From: Nocardia sp. BMG111209
GTDB taxonomy: Bacteria; Actinomycetota; Actinomycetes; Mycobacteriales; Mycobacteriaceae
DNA length: 64,000 nucleotides
Direction of reading: 5' to 3'
Assembly (NCBI RefSeq): GCF_000381925.1
Contig: NZ_KB907307.1
Coordinates: forward strand, 4,154,001 to 4,218,000
Numbering within the stretch: position 1 is the first letter of the stretch; the number at the start of each line of letters is the position of its first letter. The translations under genes and the position numbers were made by a program. The notes beneath the pieces are model-generated. The model was not told the origin of the DNA. It saw only the letters and a program-made list of their open reading frames with translations, and did not search any database. This document shows positions 1-8,227 of the stretch, piece after piece.

Positions 1-175
1 TGACGACGCCCGAATCCAGGCTCTCCAGGCCCGCGATCGAGCGCAGCAGCGTCGACTTGCCCGAACCGGACGGGCCGAGCAGGGCGGTGAGCTCCCCCGA
101 GGGGATCTCCAGGCTCACATCGTCGAGGGCCGCGAACGAGCCGTACCGCTTGTTCGCGTTGGTCACGGTAATCAT
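1..175 (-). CDS. cysA: Sulfate/thiosulfate ABC transporter ATP-binding protein, 5' part only
   Basis: Only the first 58 codons lie in the window; the rest continues past the left edge. The translation begins [20 protein letters not shown] and has a clear Walker A motif (GPSGSGKST) at about residues 35-43, typical of an ABC ATPase that powers import. The start is the ATG ending at 175, 28 bases after the cysW stop and in the same direction, so it is the last visible gene of the sulfate operon. The sulfate assignment comes from the adjacent permeases and binding protein. Confidence 0.9.
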   Translation of the reverse strand, partial: MITVTNANKRYGSFAALDDVSLEIPSGELTALLGPSGSGKSTLLRSIAGLESLDSGVV

Positions 176-203
176 CTGGCCGCCTCCGGCACGGTTACTC
201 GAA

Positions 204-1013
204 TCACTTGGCATTCCCCCGCTTGCGTTCGAGCAGAGTCATCAGAATCAGGGTGACGAGCGCCAGCCCCATCAGCAGCGTCGCCGCGCAGTACGCGCCG
301 AAGGTGTTGTGGTCGTTGATGTATCGCCCGTGCACGAGCAGCGTCAGCGTCTGCGAGATGCCCGGCAGCGCCGACGACACCATCGTGACCGCGCCGAATT
401 CGCCCAGCGACCGCGCGACGGTGAGCACGATGCCGTAGGTGAGCCCCCAGCGGATCGCCGGGAGGGTGATCCGCCAGAACGTCTGCCACCAGGACGCCCC
501 CAGCGTGGCGGCGGCCTGTTCCTGGTCGTCGCCGATCTCGTGCAGTACGGGCACCACCTCGCTGACCACGAACGGCAGCGTCACGAAGATGGTGGCCAGC
601 ACCATGCCGGTCAGGCCGAAGATCACCTTGATGCCGAGATGCTCGATACCGCCGAACCAGCCGTTGATACCCCACAGCATGATCAGCGAGACGCCGACCA
701 CCACCGGCGACACCGCGAACGGCAGATCCACCACACCCTGGAGCAGGCTGCGGCCGGGGAAGTTGCCGCGTACCAGCGCGATCGCGGTGATCACGCCGAA
801 CACCACGTTGAGCGGCACCACGATCGCGATGATCAGCAGCGAGAGGTCGATGGCGGAGACCGCGGCCGGGGTGGTGATCGAGGTGAAGAACGCGGCGATC
901 CCGTGCTCGAAACTGCGCCACAGGATGATGATCAGCGGCGCGACCAGCAGGACGAACAGATAGGCCAGCGCGATGACGCGCAGCGAGATCCGGGTGGGTG
1001 CGGCCAGTTTCAT
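204..1013 (-). CDS. cysW: Sulfate ABC transporter permease CysW
   Basis: This 269-residue inner-membrane permease is one half of the channel that passes sulfate or thiosulfate through the membrane. It has about six hydrophobic segments, beginning with one near residues 12-32, and a binding-protein-dependent transport motif ([17 protein letters not shown]) that docks the ATPase. The start is the ATG at 1013, which overlaps the cysT stop by four bases (ATGA), so translation is likely coupled. Order and spacing match the mycobacterial subI-cysT-cysW-cysA operon. CysW and CysT are similar; this one is called CysW by position and by its C-terminal sequence. Confidence 0.9.
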   Translation of the reverse strand: MKLAAPTRISLRVIALAYLFVLLVAPLIIILWRSFEHGIAAFFTSITTPAAVSAIDLSLLIIAIVVPLNVVFGVITAIALVRGNFPGRSLLQGVVDLPFAVSPVVVGVSLIMLWGINGWFGGIEHLGIKVIFGLTGMVLATIFVTLPFVVSEVVPVLHEIGDDQEQAAATLGASWWQTFWRITLPAIRWGLTYGIVLTVARSLGEFGAVTMVSSALPGISQTLTLLVHGRYINDHNTFGAYCAATLLMGLALVTLILMTLLERKRGNAK

Positions 1014-1909
1014 CGGGTCTGCTTCTCCTTCCGGGCGGTCCGCTCCGAGAACACCCGCAGCACCAGCAGCACCACGAACGAGATCACCAGCAGCGCCACC
1101 GACACCGCGGCCGCGTTGACCGGCCGGTCCACCTCGATCTGCTGCTGGATGTACTGCGAGGCCACCTGGGTGTGCCGCGGGATGTTGCCGCCGATCAGCA
1201 CCACCGAACCGAATTCGCCGATGGCCCTCGCGAAGGCCAGCCCGCCACCGGAGATGATCGCCGGCGCGAGGGTGGGCAGCACGATGCGGCGGAACGTGGT
1301 CAGGTTGTCGGCGCCCAGGGACGCGGCCGCCTGCTCCACCTCTCGATCGGCCTCGAGCAGCACCGGTTGCACCGCCCGCACCACGAACGGCAGCGTGACG
1401 AACGCCAGTGCCACGATCAGGCCCGGCTGGGTGGCGTTCAGATGGATGCCGACCGGGCTCTGCGGCCCGTACAGGGCCAGCAGCACGATGCTCGCCACGA
1501 TCGTCGGCAACGCGAACGGCAGATCGATCAGCGCGTTCACGAAGTTCTTGCCCGGGAACTCGTCGCGGACCAGCACCCAGGCGACCAGGGTGCCCATGAT
1601 CACGTTGACCACCGCCACCACGATCGACACCAGCACGGTGATGCGCAGCGCCTGCAGCGCCGACGGCGCGGTGACCGCATCCCAGAACCCGGACCAGCCG
1701 TGGTCGAAGGAATGGACGGTCAGCGCCGCCAGCGGCAGCAGCACGATGACGCTGAGCCACAGCATCGCGGTCGCGATCCCCAACGGCCCGACCGCTCCGG
1801 TTATCCGGAGCCAGGACGGACTCGGCCTGCCGCCGGACGTCTCCCGCCCGACCTCGGGACCGGCGGCAGTCCCGAGGTCGATCGCACTGTCACTCACGTC
1901 GTCGATCAT
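1010..1909 (-). CDS. cysT: Sulfate ABC transporter permease CysT
   Basis: A 299-residue permease, the partner of CysW. After a roughly 40-residue hydrophilic N-terminus it has about six membrane segments and the cytoplasmic coupling motif (ASLGADNLTTFRRIVLP) near residue 200. It starts 12 bases after the subI stop and ends with a four-base overlap with cysW, so the genes are one transcription unit. Regulation is probably by sulfur supply from a promoter upstream of subI; nothing regulatory is visible inside the operon. Confidence 0.9.
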   Translation of the reverse strand: MIDDVSDSAIDLGTAAGPEVGRETSGGRPSPSWLRITGAVGPLGIATAMLWLSVIVLLPLAALTVHSFDHGWSGFWDAVTAPSALQALRITVLVSIVVAVVNVIMGTLVAWVLVRDEFPGKNFVNALIDLPFALPTIVASIVLLALYGPQSPVGIHLNATQPGLIVALAFVTLPFVVRAVQPVLLEADREVEQAAASLGADNLTTFRRIVLPTLAPAIISGGGLAFARAIGEFGSVVLIGGNIPRHTQVASQYIQQQIEVDRPVNAAAVSVALLVISFVVLLVLRVFSERTARKEKQTR

Positions 1910-1921
1910 TCCGTGTGGTCG

Positions 1922-2980
1922 CTACTTGGTGGCCTTGTCGTAGATCTGGGCGACGCTGCCGGTGCCCTGCGTGAACAGGTCCTTGTCCAGCTGCTTCCAG
2001 CCACCCAGATCCGCGATGGTCCACAACTTCTGCGACGGCGCCGGGAAATCCTTGGTGAAGTTCGCGGCGACCTTCGGATCCACCGGGCGGAATCCGCCGG
2101 TGGCCAGCGCGGTCTGACCGTCCGAGCTGAACAGGAAGTCGCGGAAGGCGACGGCCTTGTCCGGGTTCTTGGCGTTCTTCAGCACCGCGACCGGATTCTC
2201 GATCTTCAGGGTGATCGGCGGGATGAAGTGCTCGAGCTGGTCGCCGTTGCGCTCGGCGAACAGGGCCTCGTTCTCATAGCTGAGCAGCACGTCGCCGGTG
2301 CCCTGCAGGAAGGTCTCGGTGGCCTCGCGACCGGAGGTCGGCTGCACCTTGACGTGCTCCTTGGTGACCAGCTTGCTCAGGTAGTCGAGGCCGGCCTGCG
2401 GATTCTTGCCGCCCTCGCTCTTGGCCGCGTACGGCGCGAGCAGGTTCCACTTGGCCGAACCGGAGCTGAACGGGTTCGGGGTCACCACCTCGACGCCCGG
2501 CTTCAGCAGGTCGTCCCAGTCGTGGATGCCCTTCGGGTTGCCCTTGCGGACCGCGATCACGACCACCGAGGTCAGCGGCACGCCCTTGTTGGCGTCGGCG
2601 TTCCAGGTCGAGTCGACCAGACCGGCGTCGACCAGCCGGGTGATGTCGGGCTCGACGGAGAAGTTGACGACATCGGCCGGGGTGCCGTCCTTGACCTTGC
2701 GGGACTGGTCACCGGAGGCGCCGTAGGACGCCTGGACCGCCACGCCCTTGCCGGCGTCGGTCTTGTTGAACGCGGGGATCACCTTGTCGAATCCCGGCTT
2801 CGGCGCGGAGTAGGCGACCAGGGTGAGGCTGCTGGTGGTCGCGCCACCGGCGTTGTCGCTCTTTCCACTGGTCGAGTCGCTGGATCCGCCGCCACACGCG
2901 GTGAGTCCGACCGCCGCCACCGCGGTGAGCGCGACGGCGAGTGCCCGTCGGCGCGAGAGAAAACCGGAACTGCGAGACAT
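1922..2980 (-). CDS. subI: Sulfate-binding lipoprotein
   Basis: A 352-residue solute-binding protein that captures sulfate outside the membrane and passes it to CysT/CysW. The N-terminus is a lipoprotein signal: basic residues (SRRRA), a hydrophobic stretch, then a lipobox (LTAC) with the acylated cysteine near residue 29, followed by a Gly/Ser linker. The mature part has sulfate-binding-family features, including NPFSSGSAKWN and a YENEA motif. The ATG at 2980 is chosen because AGGAAAGG lies about 9 bases upstream and the signal peptide begins there; the frame is open for 43 more codons upstream without signal-like sequence. It is the first gene of the sulfate operon. Confidence 0.92.
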   Translation of the reverse strand: MSRSSGFLSRRRALAVALTAVAAVGLTACGGGSSDSTSGKSDNAGGATTSSLTLVAYSAPKPGFDKVIPAFNKTDAGKGVAVQASYGASGDQSRKVKDGTPADVVNFSVEPDITRLVDAGLVDSTWNADANKGVPLTSVVVIAVRKGNPKGIHDWDDLLKPGVEVVTPNPFSSGSAKWNLLAPYAAKSEGGKNPQAGLDYLSKLVTKEHVKVQPTSGREATETFLQGTGDVLLSYENEALFAERNGDQLEHFIPPITLKIENPVAVLKNAKNPDKAVAFRDFLFSSDGQTALATGGFRPVDPKVAANFTKDFPAPSQKLWTIADLGGWKQLDKDLFTQGTGSVAQIYDKATK

Positions 2981-3493
2981 CGGGTTGAACCTTTCCTGCT
3001 TCCGCGCGTTATCGGGTCGGCGCGGACGGTTGCCGGGTAGATCTGCCGGACGGGAATGGTCACGGCAGTGGCGCGGCTGCGGCGCGGGGCCGCTCGGAGG
3101 TACGGGCACAACTGCAAGAAAGAATGCGCGCCAGTCTACCCAAGGGGAAGAACGCGCAGCGGTGCCGCGGCTAAGCGCGACAGTAGACGTCCGCGACGAC
3201 GAGGCAGCCGACTGCGATCAACGCCAATTCATGGCGGACCTGCGGTACAGCGCTCGAAGACACCGGCAGACTGTAACAGAATCGGACAGGGTGCCGCGAA
3301 CTACCCGGATAACTATGCGGTTAATTCTGCGCCAACAGAACAATCCGCCGCGTACGCAGCGGACCGGAGGGTCGGTACCGGTCGCCGGGAAACGACGGGC
3401 GACCTACCGGGGGCGGCGCCGCCACGAGTAGGTGCGGCGGCACCGCGAACGGAATGTACTGCTCGGAAAGCCGCTGGTGACGGCCTTCGGGGA
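2981..3493. other. Intergenic region upstream of the sulfate operon
   Basis: There is no convincing gene in these 513 bases. On the minus strand a TAGACT hexamer at 3133-3138 is a possible -10 element for subI, which would give a leader of about 150 bases; no good -35 was seen. I looked for the short cysteine-rich or RRHVDL-type leader peptides that precede some actinobacterial sulfur genes and did not find one. Short hairpins at 3412-3444 are listed separately. Confidence 0.4.
3412..3444 (-). terminator. Candidate hairpin terminator after the 87-residue protein gene
   Basis: Two adjacent perfect inverted repeats are present: a 12-base GGCGGCGCCGCC palindrome at 3412-3423 and GGTGC-GGCG-GCACC at 3431-3444. 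They lie 50-80 bases past the stop of the minus-strand gene at 3494. There is no T-run, which is common in high-GC actinobacteria. Termination is an inference from position. Confidence 0.28.
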
Positions 3494-3757
3494 TCAGTCC
3501 TCTTCGACTTCCGGCGGGCTGTCCAGCAGGTCGAGGATCCACTCCTCCACCGCCGTCTCCTCGCCGTCGTCGCCGGGCTCCTCGACCCGGAGGCGGTTGT
3601 GCAGGCGAATACCGAGGCCGAGAGTCTGCGCCGCGCGCACCATCTCGATCGCCTCCTCGGGCGTCGCGTAGTGGGTGGCGATCAGGCGGGGCTCGTCTTC
3701 GATATCGTCGGCGTCCAGCATGGCCGTCAGCTCCGCGAAGTCCTCATCGGTCGACAT
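3494..3757 (-). CDS. Small acidic protein of unknown function (87 aa)
   Basis: A very acidic 87-residue protein beginning MSTDEDFAELTAMLDADDIE. It has a central segment (ATPEEAIEMVRAAQTLGLGIRL) that could form a helix, and an acidic tail (SPPEVEED). No signal peptide, membrane segment or known motif was recognised. It stands alone between the sulfate operon and the divergent small membrane gene. A TACGCT hexamer seven bases before the ATG suggests a leaderless transcript and supports this start. Confidence 0.7.
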   Translation of the reverse strand: MSTDEDFAELTAMLDADDIEDEPRLIATHYATPEEAIEMVRAAQTLGLGIRLHNRLRVEEPGDDGEETAVEEWILDLLDSPPEVEED

Positions 3758-3764
3758 GCCGTGC

Positions 3765-3770
3765 AGCGTA
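3765..3770 (-). promoter_or_regulatory. -10 element for a leaderless transcript
   Basis: TACGCT on the minus strand (TANNNT consensus), separated by seven bases from the ATG at 3757. No Shine-Dalgarno sequence is present. Confidence 0.45.
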
Positions 3771-3842
3771 CCGGCAACTCGGCAGCTTCGCCGAACTCTT
3801 CCCCCGCATTCATCCGATGGTCCCGTGGCCGCCGGAAGGAAC

Positions 3843-3848
3843 TAGGCT
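3843..3848 (+). promoter_or_regulatory. -10 element for a leaderless transcript
   Basis: TAGGCT followed by a six-base spacer and the GTG at 3855. It is divergent from the -10 element at 3765-3770, so the two genes share a promoter region of under 100 bases. Confidence 0.5.
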
Positions 3849-3854
3849 GGGCGG

Positions 3855-4211
3855 GTGCATCGCTTCGCAGGGTGGTGGGACGGCTTCGAGCTCTGGGTGG
3901 CCGGCCTGCCCTTCATTCCGCAGTTCATCGTGGTCCTCGTGGGCATGATCCCGGTCAGTTTCGCGATCGCCTACCTGCTCGATCGCGGCCTGCGGATCGC
4001 GTTGCGCCTGCTCGGCCGGGACCGCCCGGCGGCCCAGCCACTCGTGCCGCGACCCGCGCAGCCGTCCGCCCGGTCCGCCGTCGCCCGTACGGTCGGCGTC
4101 CGCCGGCGCCGGCAGGCCGTGCGCGGCGGGGACGGCCCGGGTGCGGGGAGTCCGCGTCATCCGGGCGCACCGCGGCGCCGGCGCCGCCGCACAGCGGAGG
4201 AGGCGGTCTGA
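3855..4211 (+). CDS. Small membrane protein with basic C-terminal tail (118 aa)
   Basis: The first 55 residues contain one strong membrane segment (FIPQFIVVLVGMIPVSFAIA). The remaining half is Pro/Ala/Arg-rich, ends with a run of arginines, and is probably disordered and cytoplasmic. The GTG start fits the leaderless -10 element six bases upstream. Its stop shares one base with the next ORF (TGATG), so the two are probably translated together. Its place between the sulfate operon and the trehalase-like gene corresponds to Rv2401 of M. tuberculosis, also an uncharacterised membrane protein. Confidence 0.6.
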   Translation: MHRFAGWWDGFELWVAGLPFIPQFIVVLVGMIPVSFAIAYLLDRGLRIALRLLGRDRPAAQPLVPRPAQPSARSAVARTVGVRRRRQAVRGGDGPGAGSPRHPGAPRRRRRRTAEEAV

Positions 4212-4288
4212 TGCCGCGGTCCCGCGTGCAGCTGGCCCTGGTCGCGCTGCTGGTCCTCGTGATCGTCGCCTGGTTGTTCACCCGCTGA
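4211..4288 (+). CDS. 25-residue single-span membrane peptide
   Basis: This very short ORF encodes MPRSRVQLALVALLVLVIVA followed by WLFTR. It is almost entirely one hydrophobic helix with a positive N-terminus. Its ATG overlaps the stop of the preceding membrane-protein gene by one base (TGATG), typical of translational coupling. In M. tuberculosis the matching position holds Rv2401A, a small membrane protein of 50-odd residues, so a tiny membrane partner here is plausible. The ORF is too short for composition to prove coding; position and the clean membrane-helix sequence are the evidence. Confidence 0.5.
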   Translation: MPRSRVQLALVALLVLVIVAWLFTR

Positions 4289-4390
4289 TTTCCGCCCGAT
4301 TCGTCCGGTTCTGACGATCTCGCACGTCGTTCACCGGGCGACCACCGATGCGGTGTAGACGCCACTGGACAGCGCGCCGATGATGGTCAC

Positions 4391-6424
4391 ATGGCGTCCT
4401 ACGACGAACCGCTGGCCGACGACCCCATCGAAGCCGACGACACCGACGTGCCGGTGCGACGGGATTCACTCGGCGACCCGCCGGATGTCGAGGTGGGCGG
4501 CGGTTACATCGCCAAGGCCATCGGCAGCACGCACAAATCCTCGTATCCCCCGATCGACGATTACGCGTTCCTGTCCGATTGCGAGACCAGCTGCCTGATC
4601 GCGCGCAACGGGGCCGTGGAGTGGATGTGCCTGCCCCGGCCGGACTCCCCCAGCGTCTTCGGCTCGATGCTCGATCGCAGCGCCGGGCACTTCCGGGTCG
4701 GCCCGTACGGCGTGAACGTGCCGGCCGCTCGCCGCTACCTGCCCGGCGGCCTGATCGTGGAAACCACCTGGCAAACCGATACCGGCTGGCTGATCGTGCG
4801 CGACGCGCTGGTGCTCGGCGCGTGGCACAACAACGACAAGCGCAGCCGCACCTATCGCCGCACGCCGATGGACTGGGATGCCGAGCACATCCTGCTGCGC
4901 ACCGTGAAATGCGTGAACGGCGTGATCGAGCTGGAGGTCAACTGCGAACCGGCCTTCGACTATCACCGCACCCCGGTGGTCTGGGAGTACTCCGGCGACG
5001 TGTACGAGCAGGCCACCGCCGGCGGCAGCCCGGACTGCCCGACGCTGACGCTCACCACCGATCTGCGGCTCGGCCTCGAGGGCCGGGAGGCGCGGGCCCG
5101 CACCCGGATGCGCGAGGGCGACGAGGTGTTCGTGGCGCTGTCCTGGTCGCTGCTGCCGCCGCCGCGCACGTATGCCGAAGCGGCGGAGAAGATGTGGGCC
5201 ACCACCGAGTACTGGCGGCAGTGGATCACGCTGGGCAAGTTCCCCGATCATCCGTGGCGCGGTTATCTGCAGCGCAGCGCGCTCACCCTGAAGGGCCTCA
5301 CCTACGCGCCGACCGGCGCACTGCTCGCCGCGGCCACCACCTCGCTGCCGGAAACCCCTGGCGGCGAACGCAATTGGGACTACCGCTACAGCTGGGTGCG
5401 GGATTCGTCCTTCGCCCTGTGGGGTCTGTACACCCTCGGCCTGAATCGCGAGGCCGACGACTTCTTCTCCTTCCTCTCCGACGCCTGCACCTCCGACGAC
5501 GGCGCCGACATTCCGCTGCAGGTGCTCTACGGCGTCGGCGGCGAGCGCGAGATCACCGAATCGCAGCTGGACCATCTGCACGGCTACGACGGCGCGTGGC
5601 CGGTCCGCATCGGCAACGGTGCCTACAACCAGGAACAGCACGACATCTGGGGAATGCTGCTGGATTCGGTGTATCTGCACGTGAAGTCGCGCCAGCAGGT
5701 CCCGGAGTCGTTGTGGCCCATGCTGCTTCGCCAGGTGGAGGCCGCGATCGCGCACTGGCGCGAACCCGACCGCAGCATGTGGGAGGTCCGCGGTGAGCCA
5801 CGGCATTTCACCTCCTCGAAGGTGTTCTGCTGGGTCGCCCTGGACCGCGGCGCCCAATTGGCGCAGATGCACGGCGAACTCGACTACGCGAAGAAGTGGT
5901 CGGAGATCGCCGACGAGATCCACGCCGACGTCCTGGAGCACGGGGTGAACGCCGACGGCGTGTTCACCCAGGTCTACGGGGGCGACAGCCTGGACGCCTC
6001 CCTGCTGCTGGTGCCGCTGGTGCGCTTCCTGCCGCCGGAGGATCCGCGCGTGCGGGCGACGGTGCTGGCCATCGCGGACGACCTCACCGAACAGGGTCTG
6101 GTCCTGCGCTACCGCACCGACACCACCGACGACGGCATGCTCGGCGCCGAGGGTACCTTCACGATCTGCTCGTTCTGGCTGGTGTCGGCGCTGGTCGAGA
6201 TCGGCGAGGTGGAGCGGGCCCGGCGGCTGTGCGAGCGGTTGCTCGGCTACGCCAGCCCACTGGAGCTGTACGCCGAGGAACTGGATCCGCGCACCGGCCG
6301 GCATCTGGGCAATTTCCCGCAGGCCTTCACCCACCTGGCCCTGATCAACGCGCTGACCCACGTGATCCGCGCCGAGCAGCACACCGAGGTCGGCGCGTTC
6401 CGCGCCGCGCACCGCACCGTCTGA
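4391..6424 (+). CDS. GH15-family trehalase / glucoamylase-like glycoside hydrolase
   Basis: A 677-residue cytoplasmic-type enzyme without signal peptide. It closely resembles the mycobacterial GH15 trehalases (Rv2402 and its M. smegmatis counterpart), which split trehalose to two glucoses. An N-terminal beta-sandwich (roughly residues 40-280; opening YPPIDDYAFLSDCETSCLIA) precedes an (alpha/alpha)6 barrel with WVRDSSFALWGLYTLG near residue 335, YNQEQHDIWG near 415 and GAEGTFTICSFWLV near 580, the last containing the likely catalytic glutamate. Its length is usual for the family. It follows the small membrane genes and is convergent with the GTPase gene (nine bases between stops). Trehalose is the likely substrate from synteny; a related alpha-glucoside is possible. 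Confidence 0.87.
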   Translation: MASYDEPLADDPIEADDTDVPVRRDSLGDPPDVEVGGGYIAKAIGSTHKSSYPPIDDYAFLSDCETSCLIARNGAVEWMCLPRPDSPSVFGSMLDRSAGHFRVGPYGVNVPAARRYLPGGLIVETTWQTDTGWLIVRDALVLGAWHNNDKRSRTYRRTPMDWDAEHILLRTVKCVNGVIELEVNCEPAFDYHRTPVVWEYSGDVYEQATAGGSPDCPTLTLTTDLRLGLEGREARARTRMREGDEVFVALSWSLLPPPRTYAEAAEKMWATTEYWRQWITLGKFPDHPWRGYLQRSALTLKGLTYAPTGALLAAATTSLPETPGGERNWDYRYSWVRDSSFALWGLYTLGLNREADDFFSFLSDACTSDDGADIPLQVLYGVGGEREITESQLDHLHGYDGAWPVRIGNGAYNQEQHDIWGMLLDSVYLHVKSRQQVPESLWPMLLRQVEAAIAHWREPDRSMWEVRGEPRHFTSSKVFCWVALDRGAQLAQMHGELDYAKKWSEIADEIHADVLEHGVNADGVFTQVYGGDSLDASLLLVPLVRFLPPEDPRVRATVLAIADDLTEQGLVLRYRTDTTDDGMLGAEGTFTICSFWLVSALVEIGEVERARRLCERLLGYASPLELYAEELDPRTGRHLGNFPQAFTHLALINALTHVIRAEQHTEVGAFRAAHRTV

Positions 6425-6433
6425 GGCGGCGGC

Positions 6434-8227
6434 TCACAGCGCGTCGGCGGTCTCCCGGATCTCGCGGAGGCGCACCAGCGTCGACTCGATCTCGGTGAGC
6501 CGCCGACTGCGCGTCTCCGGGGCATGGTTGGCGGCGGCATCTTCCGCCGCGCGCAGCGAATCGTCGACCGAACGCAGCGTCTGGTTGGCGATATCGGTGA
6601 AGTGGCCGCGCAGGGTCCGCTGCACCGTGCGCAGCCGATTGCGGGATTCCTTGCCCACCTGGAAGATCACGTCGTCCATCAGCCGGGCGACCGCGACCTT
6701 CGCCTCCACCTGCCGGCGCTGCTTGCGGATCCGGCGGTCGTCCCACAGCGCGTTCACGCCGAGCAGCACACCCGCGCCCGCGGAATACCAGTTCACCAGC
6801 GACATCCCGAGCAGGCTGGTGGCCAGGCCGACCATCAGGATGCCGCCGTAGGATCCGCGCAACGCGGTCAGAGCCTGTTGGGTCGCACCGTGTTTCGCGG
6901 TGTCGAGCGGTTCCAGCGAGGCGACCGGCTCCAGCACCTCGCTCGGATCGCCGAGCCGCAGATCCGGCAGCGGCACATCGTGTTCCGTGCCCGGGAACTT
7001 GCCGGACACCTCCTCGGCCAGCTCCACCGACCGGTAGTGGGCGGTGACGAAATTCTCCTCGACCGCCTCGCAGATCCGGGCATCCAGATCGGCGCCGAAC
7101 GCGGACCAGCGGCGGCCCGGATCACGTTCGGCGATCTCGGTTTCCGCCTCGCGGACCAGGGTGCGCAACCGGTGCCGCAGATCGTGCTCGATATCGCCGA
7201 CCAGTTCGGCACAGCCCTCGGCGAGGGTGACCTGCCAGCCCGCCGTGCGCTGCCGCAACTCGTCGGCCTCGATCCGCAACTGCCGCAACTGATCCGCGAT
7301 CTCGCGGTAGCGGCGCGGGTCGCGCAGCGTCTCCGCCTCCGAGCGCAGGGTGAGCGCCAATTGATCGACGATGGTGCGGATGTCGCGCACCGCGGCATCC
7401 CGGGCGACGCTGTCGGCGCGGCCCAGCACATAACTGCGCAGATGCTCGATCAGTTGCGGCACACCGGATTCCAGATCCCGGCGCGGATCGCTCGCGGTCT
7501 GCAGATGGCGCAGCGCGGAGATCGGGGCGACCGCGAATCCGAGACCGGCCTCGTCGAGCAGCTCCCGATTGCGCTGCTGCACCTGCATCCAGTGCGGATA
7601 GCGGTCGATCTTGTTCAGCACGCACACCACCGTGGGGCACACCTGCTGGATCCGCTGCAACCAGGCGATCTGATCCGCGGTCAGTGCCGTACCGGCGTCC
7701 GCCACGTACAGCACCGCATCGCCGGCGGCGATCAGCGACCAGGCCGCGGGGGTGTCGGCGGGCGCGCCGGGCGCATCCATCAGCACGAAACCCTCGGCCA
7801 GCAGCGGACTCGGTTCGGTGAACTCGGCGCGGATCACGTTCTCCGCGGCCAGCGCCGGCCCGGGATCCAGCGGATCGACCCGCTGCCGCTCGGTCCGGCC
7901 GTTACCGATCCCGCGGATCAGCGTGGCCGTCGGATGCGGCCCGTACTCGGCGATCACCGGAACGCTGACCGGGCTGTCGGTCGCACTGACCGCGGCACCG
8001 ACCAGACCGTTCACCAAAGTGCTCATCCCGGTACCGGATTCGCCGACGACCACCAGCCGCACCCGCGGATCGGCCACCCGGGCCCGCGACAGCGCCAGCC
8101 GGACCGACAGATCACCCCGCGCGGCGGTCACGGTCCATTCGAGCAGCTCGTCGAGCAGCCCCACCAGCGGCGCCATCGCATCCGGATGCTTGGCGGTGGC
8201 GGAATCGGCGACGACCGGCCCGCTCAC
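6434..8227 (-). CDS. Dynamin-like GTPase with a K-to-M P-loop, membrane hairpin and coiled coil
   Basis: A 597-residue dynamin/IniA-type protein. The G domain shows a P-loop-like GESGTGMST (Met68 where the invariant lysine should be), G3 DAPG at 151-154 and G4 NKID at 205-208. A helical region follows, then a hydrophobic hairpin at about 458-495 and a C-terminal coiled-coil stretch. The GTG at 8227 is chosen because it overlaps the stop of the upstream gene by four bases (GTGA); the frame is open for another 40 codons inside that gene. Coupling to a huge Gly-rich protein recalls mycobacterial iniB-iniA, a cell-envelope stress operon. With the lysine missing, nucleotide hydrolysis may be weak or absent. 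Membrane binding or remodelling is inferred from family and topology. Confidence 0.75.
   Translation of the reverse strand: MSGPVVADSATAKHPDAMAPLVGLLDELLEWTVTAARGDLSVRLALSRARVADPRVRLVVVGESGTGMSTLVNGLVGAAVSATDSPVSVPVIAEYGPHPTATLIRGIGNGRTERQRVDPLDPGPALAAENVIRAEFTEPSPLLAEGFVLMDAPGAPADTPAAWSLIAAGDAVLYVADAGTALTADQIAWLQRIQQVCPTVVCVLNKIDRYPHWMQVQQRNRELLDEAGLGFAVAPISALRHLQTASDPRRDLESGVPQLIEHLRSYVLGRADSVARDAAVRDIRTIVDQLALTLRSEAETLRDPRRYREIADQLRQLRIEADELRQRTAGWQVTLAEGCAELVGDIEHDLRHRLRTLVREAETEIAERDPGRRWSAFGADLDARICEAVEENFVTAHYRSVELAEEVSGKFPGTEHDVPLPDLRLGDPSEVLEPVASLEPLDTAKHGATQQALTALRGSYGGILMVGLATSLLGMSLVNWYSAGAGVLLGVNALWDDRRIRKQRRQVEAKVAVARLMDDVIFQVGKESRNRLRTVQRTLRGHFTDIANQTLRSVDDSLRAAEDAAANHAPETRSRRLTEIESTLVRLREIRETADAL

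Noticed and set aside
2981..3200. Cysteine-sensing leader peptide before the sulfate operon
   Set aside because: No short frame with clustered cysteines or the actinobacterial RRHVDL pattern was found; the frame with LCPYLR has no suitable start or ribosome site.
4466..6412. Long open frame antisense to the trehalase-like gene
   Set aside because: It mirrors the coding frame of the real gene, a standard effect of high GC at third positions. The translation is rich in His, Gln, Arg and Asp and has no motif.
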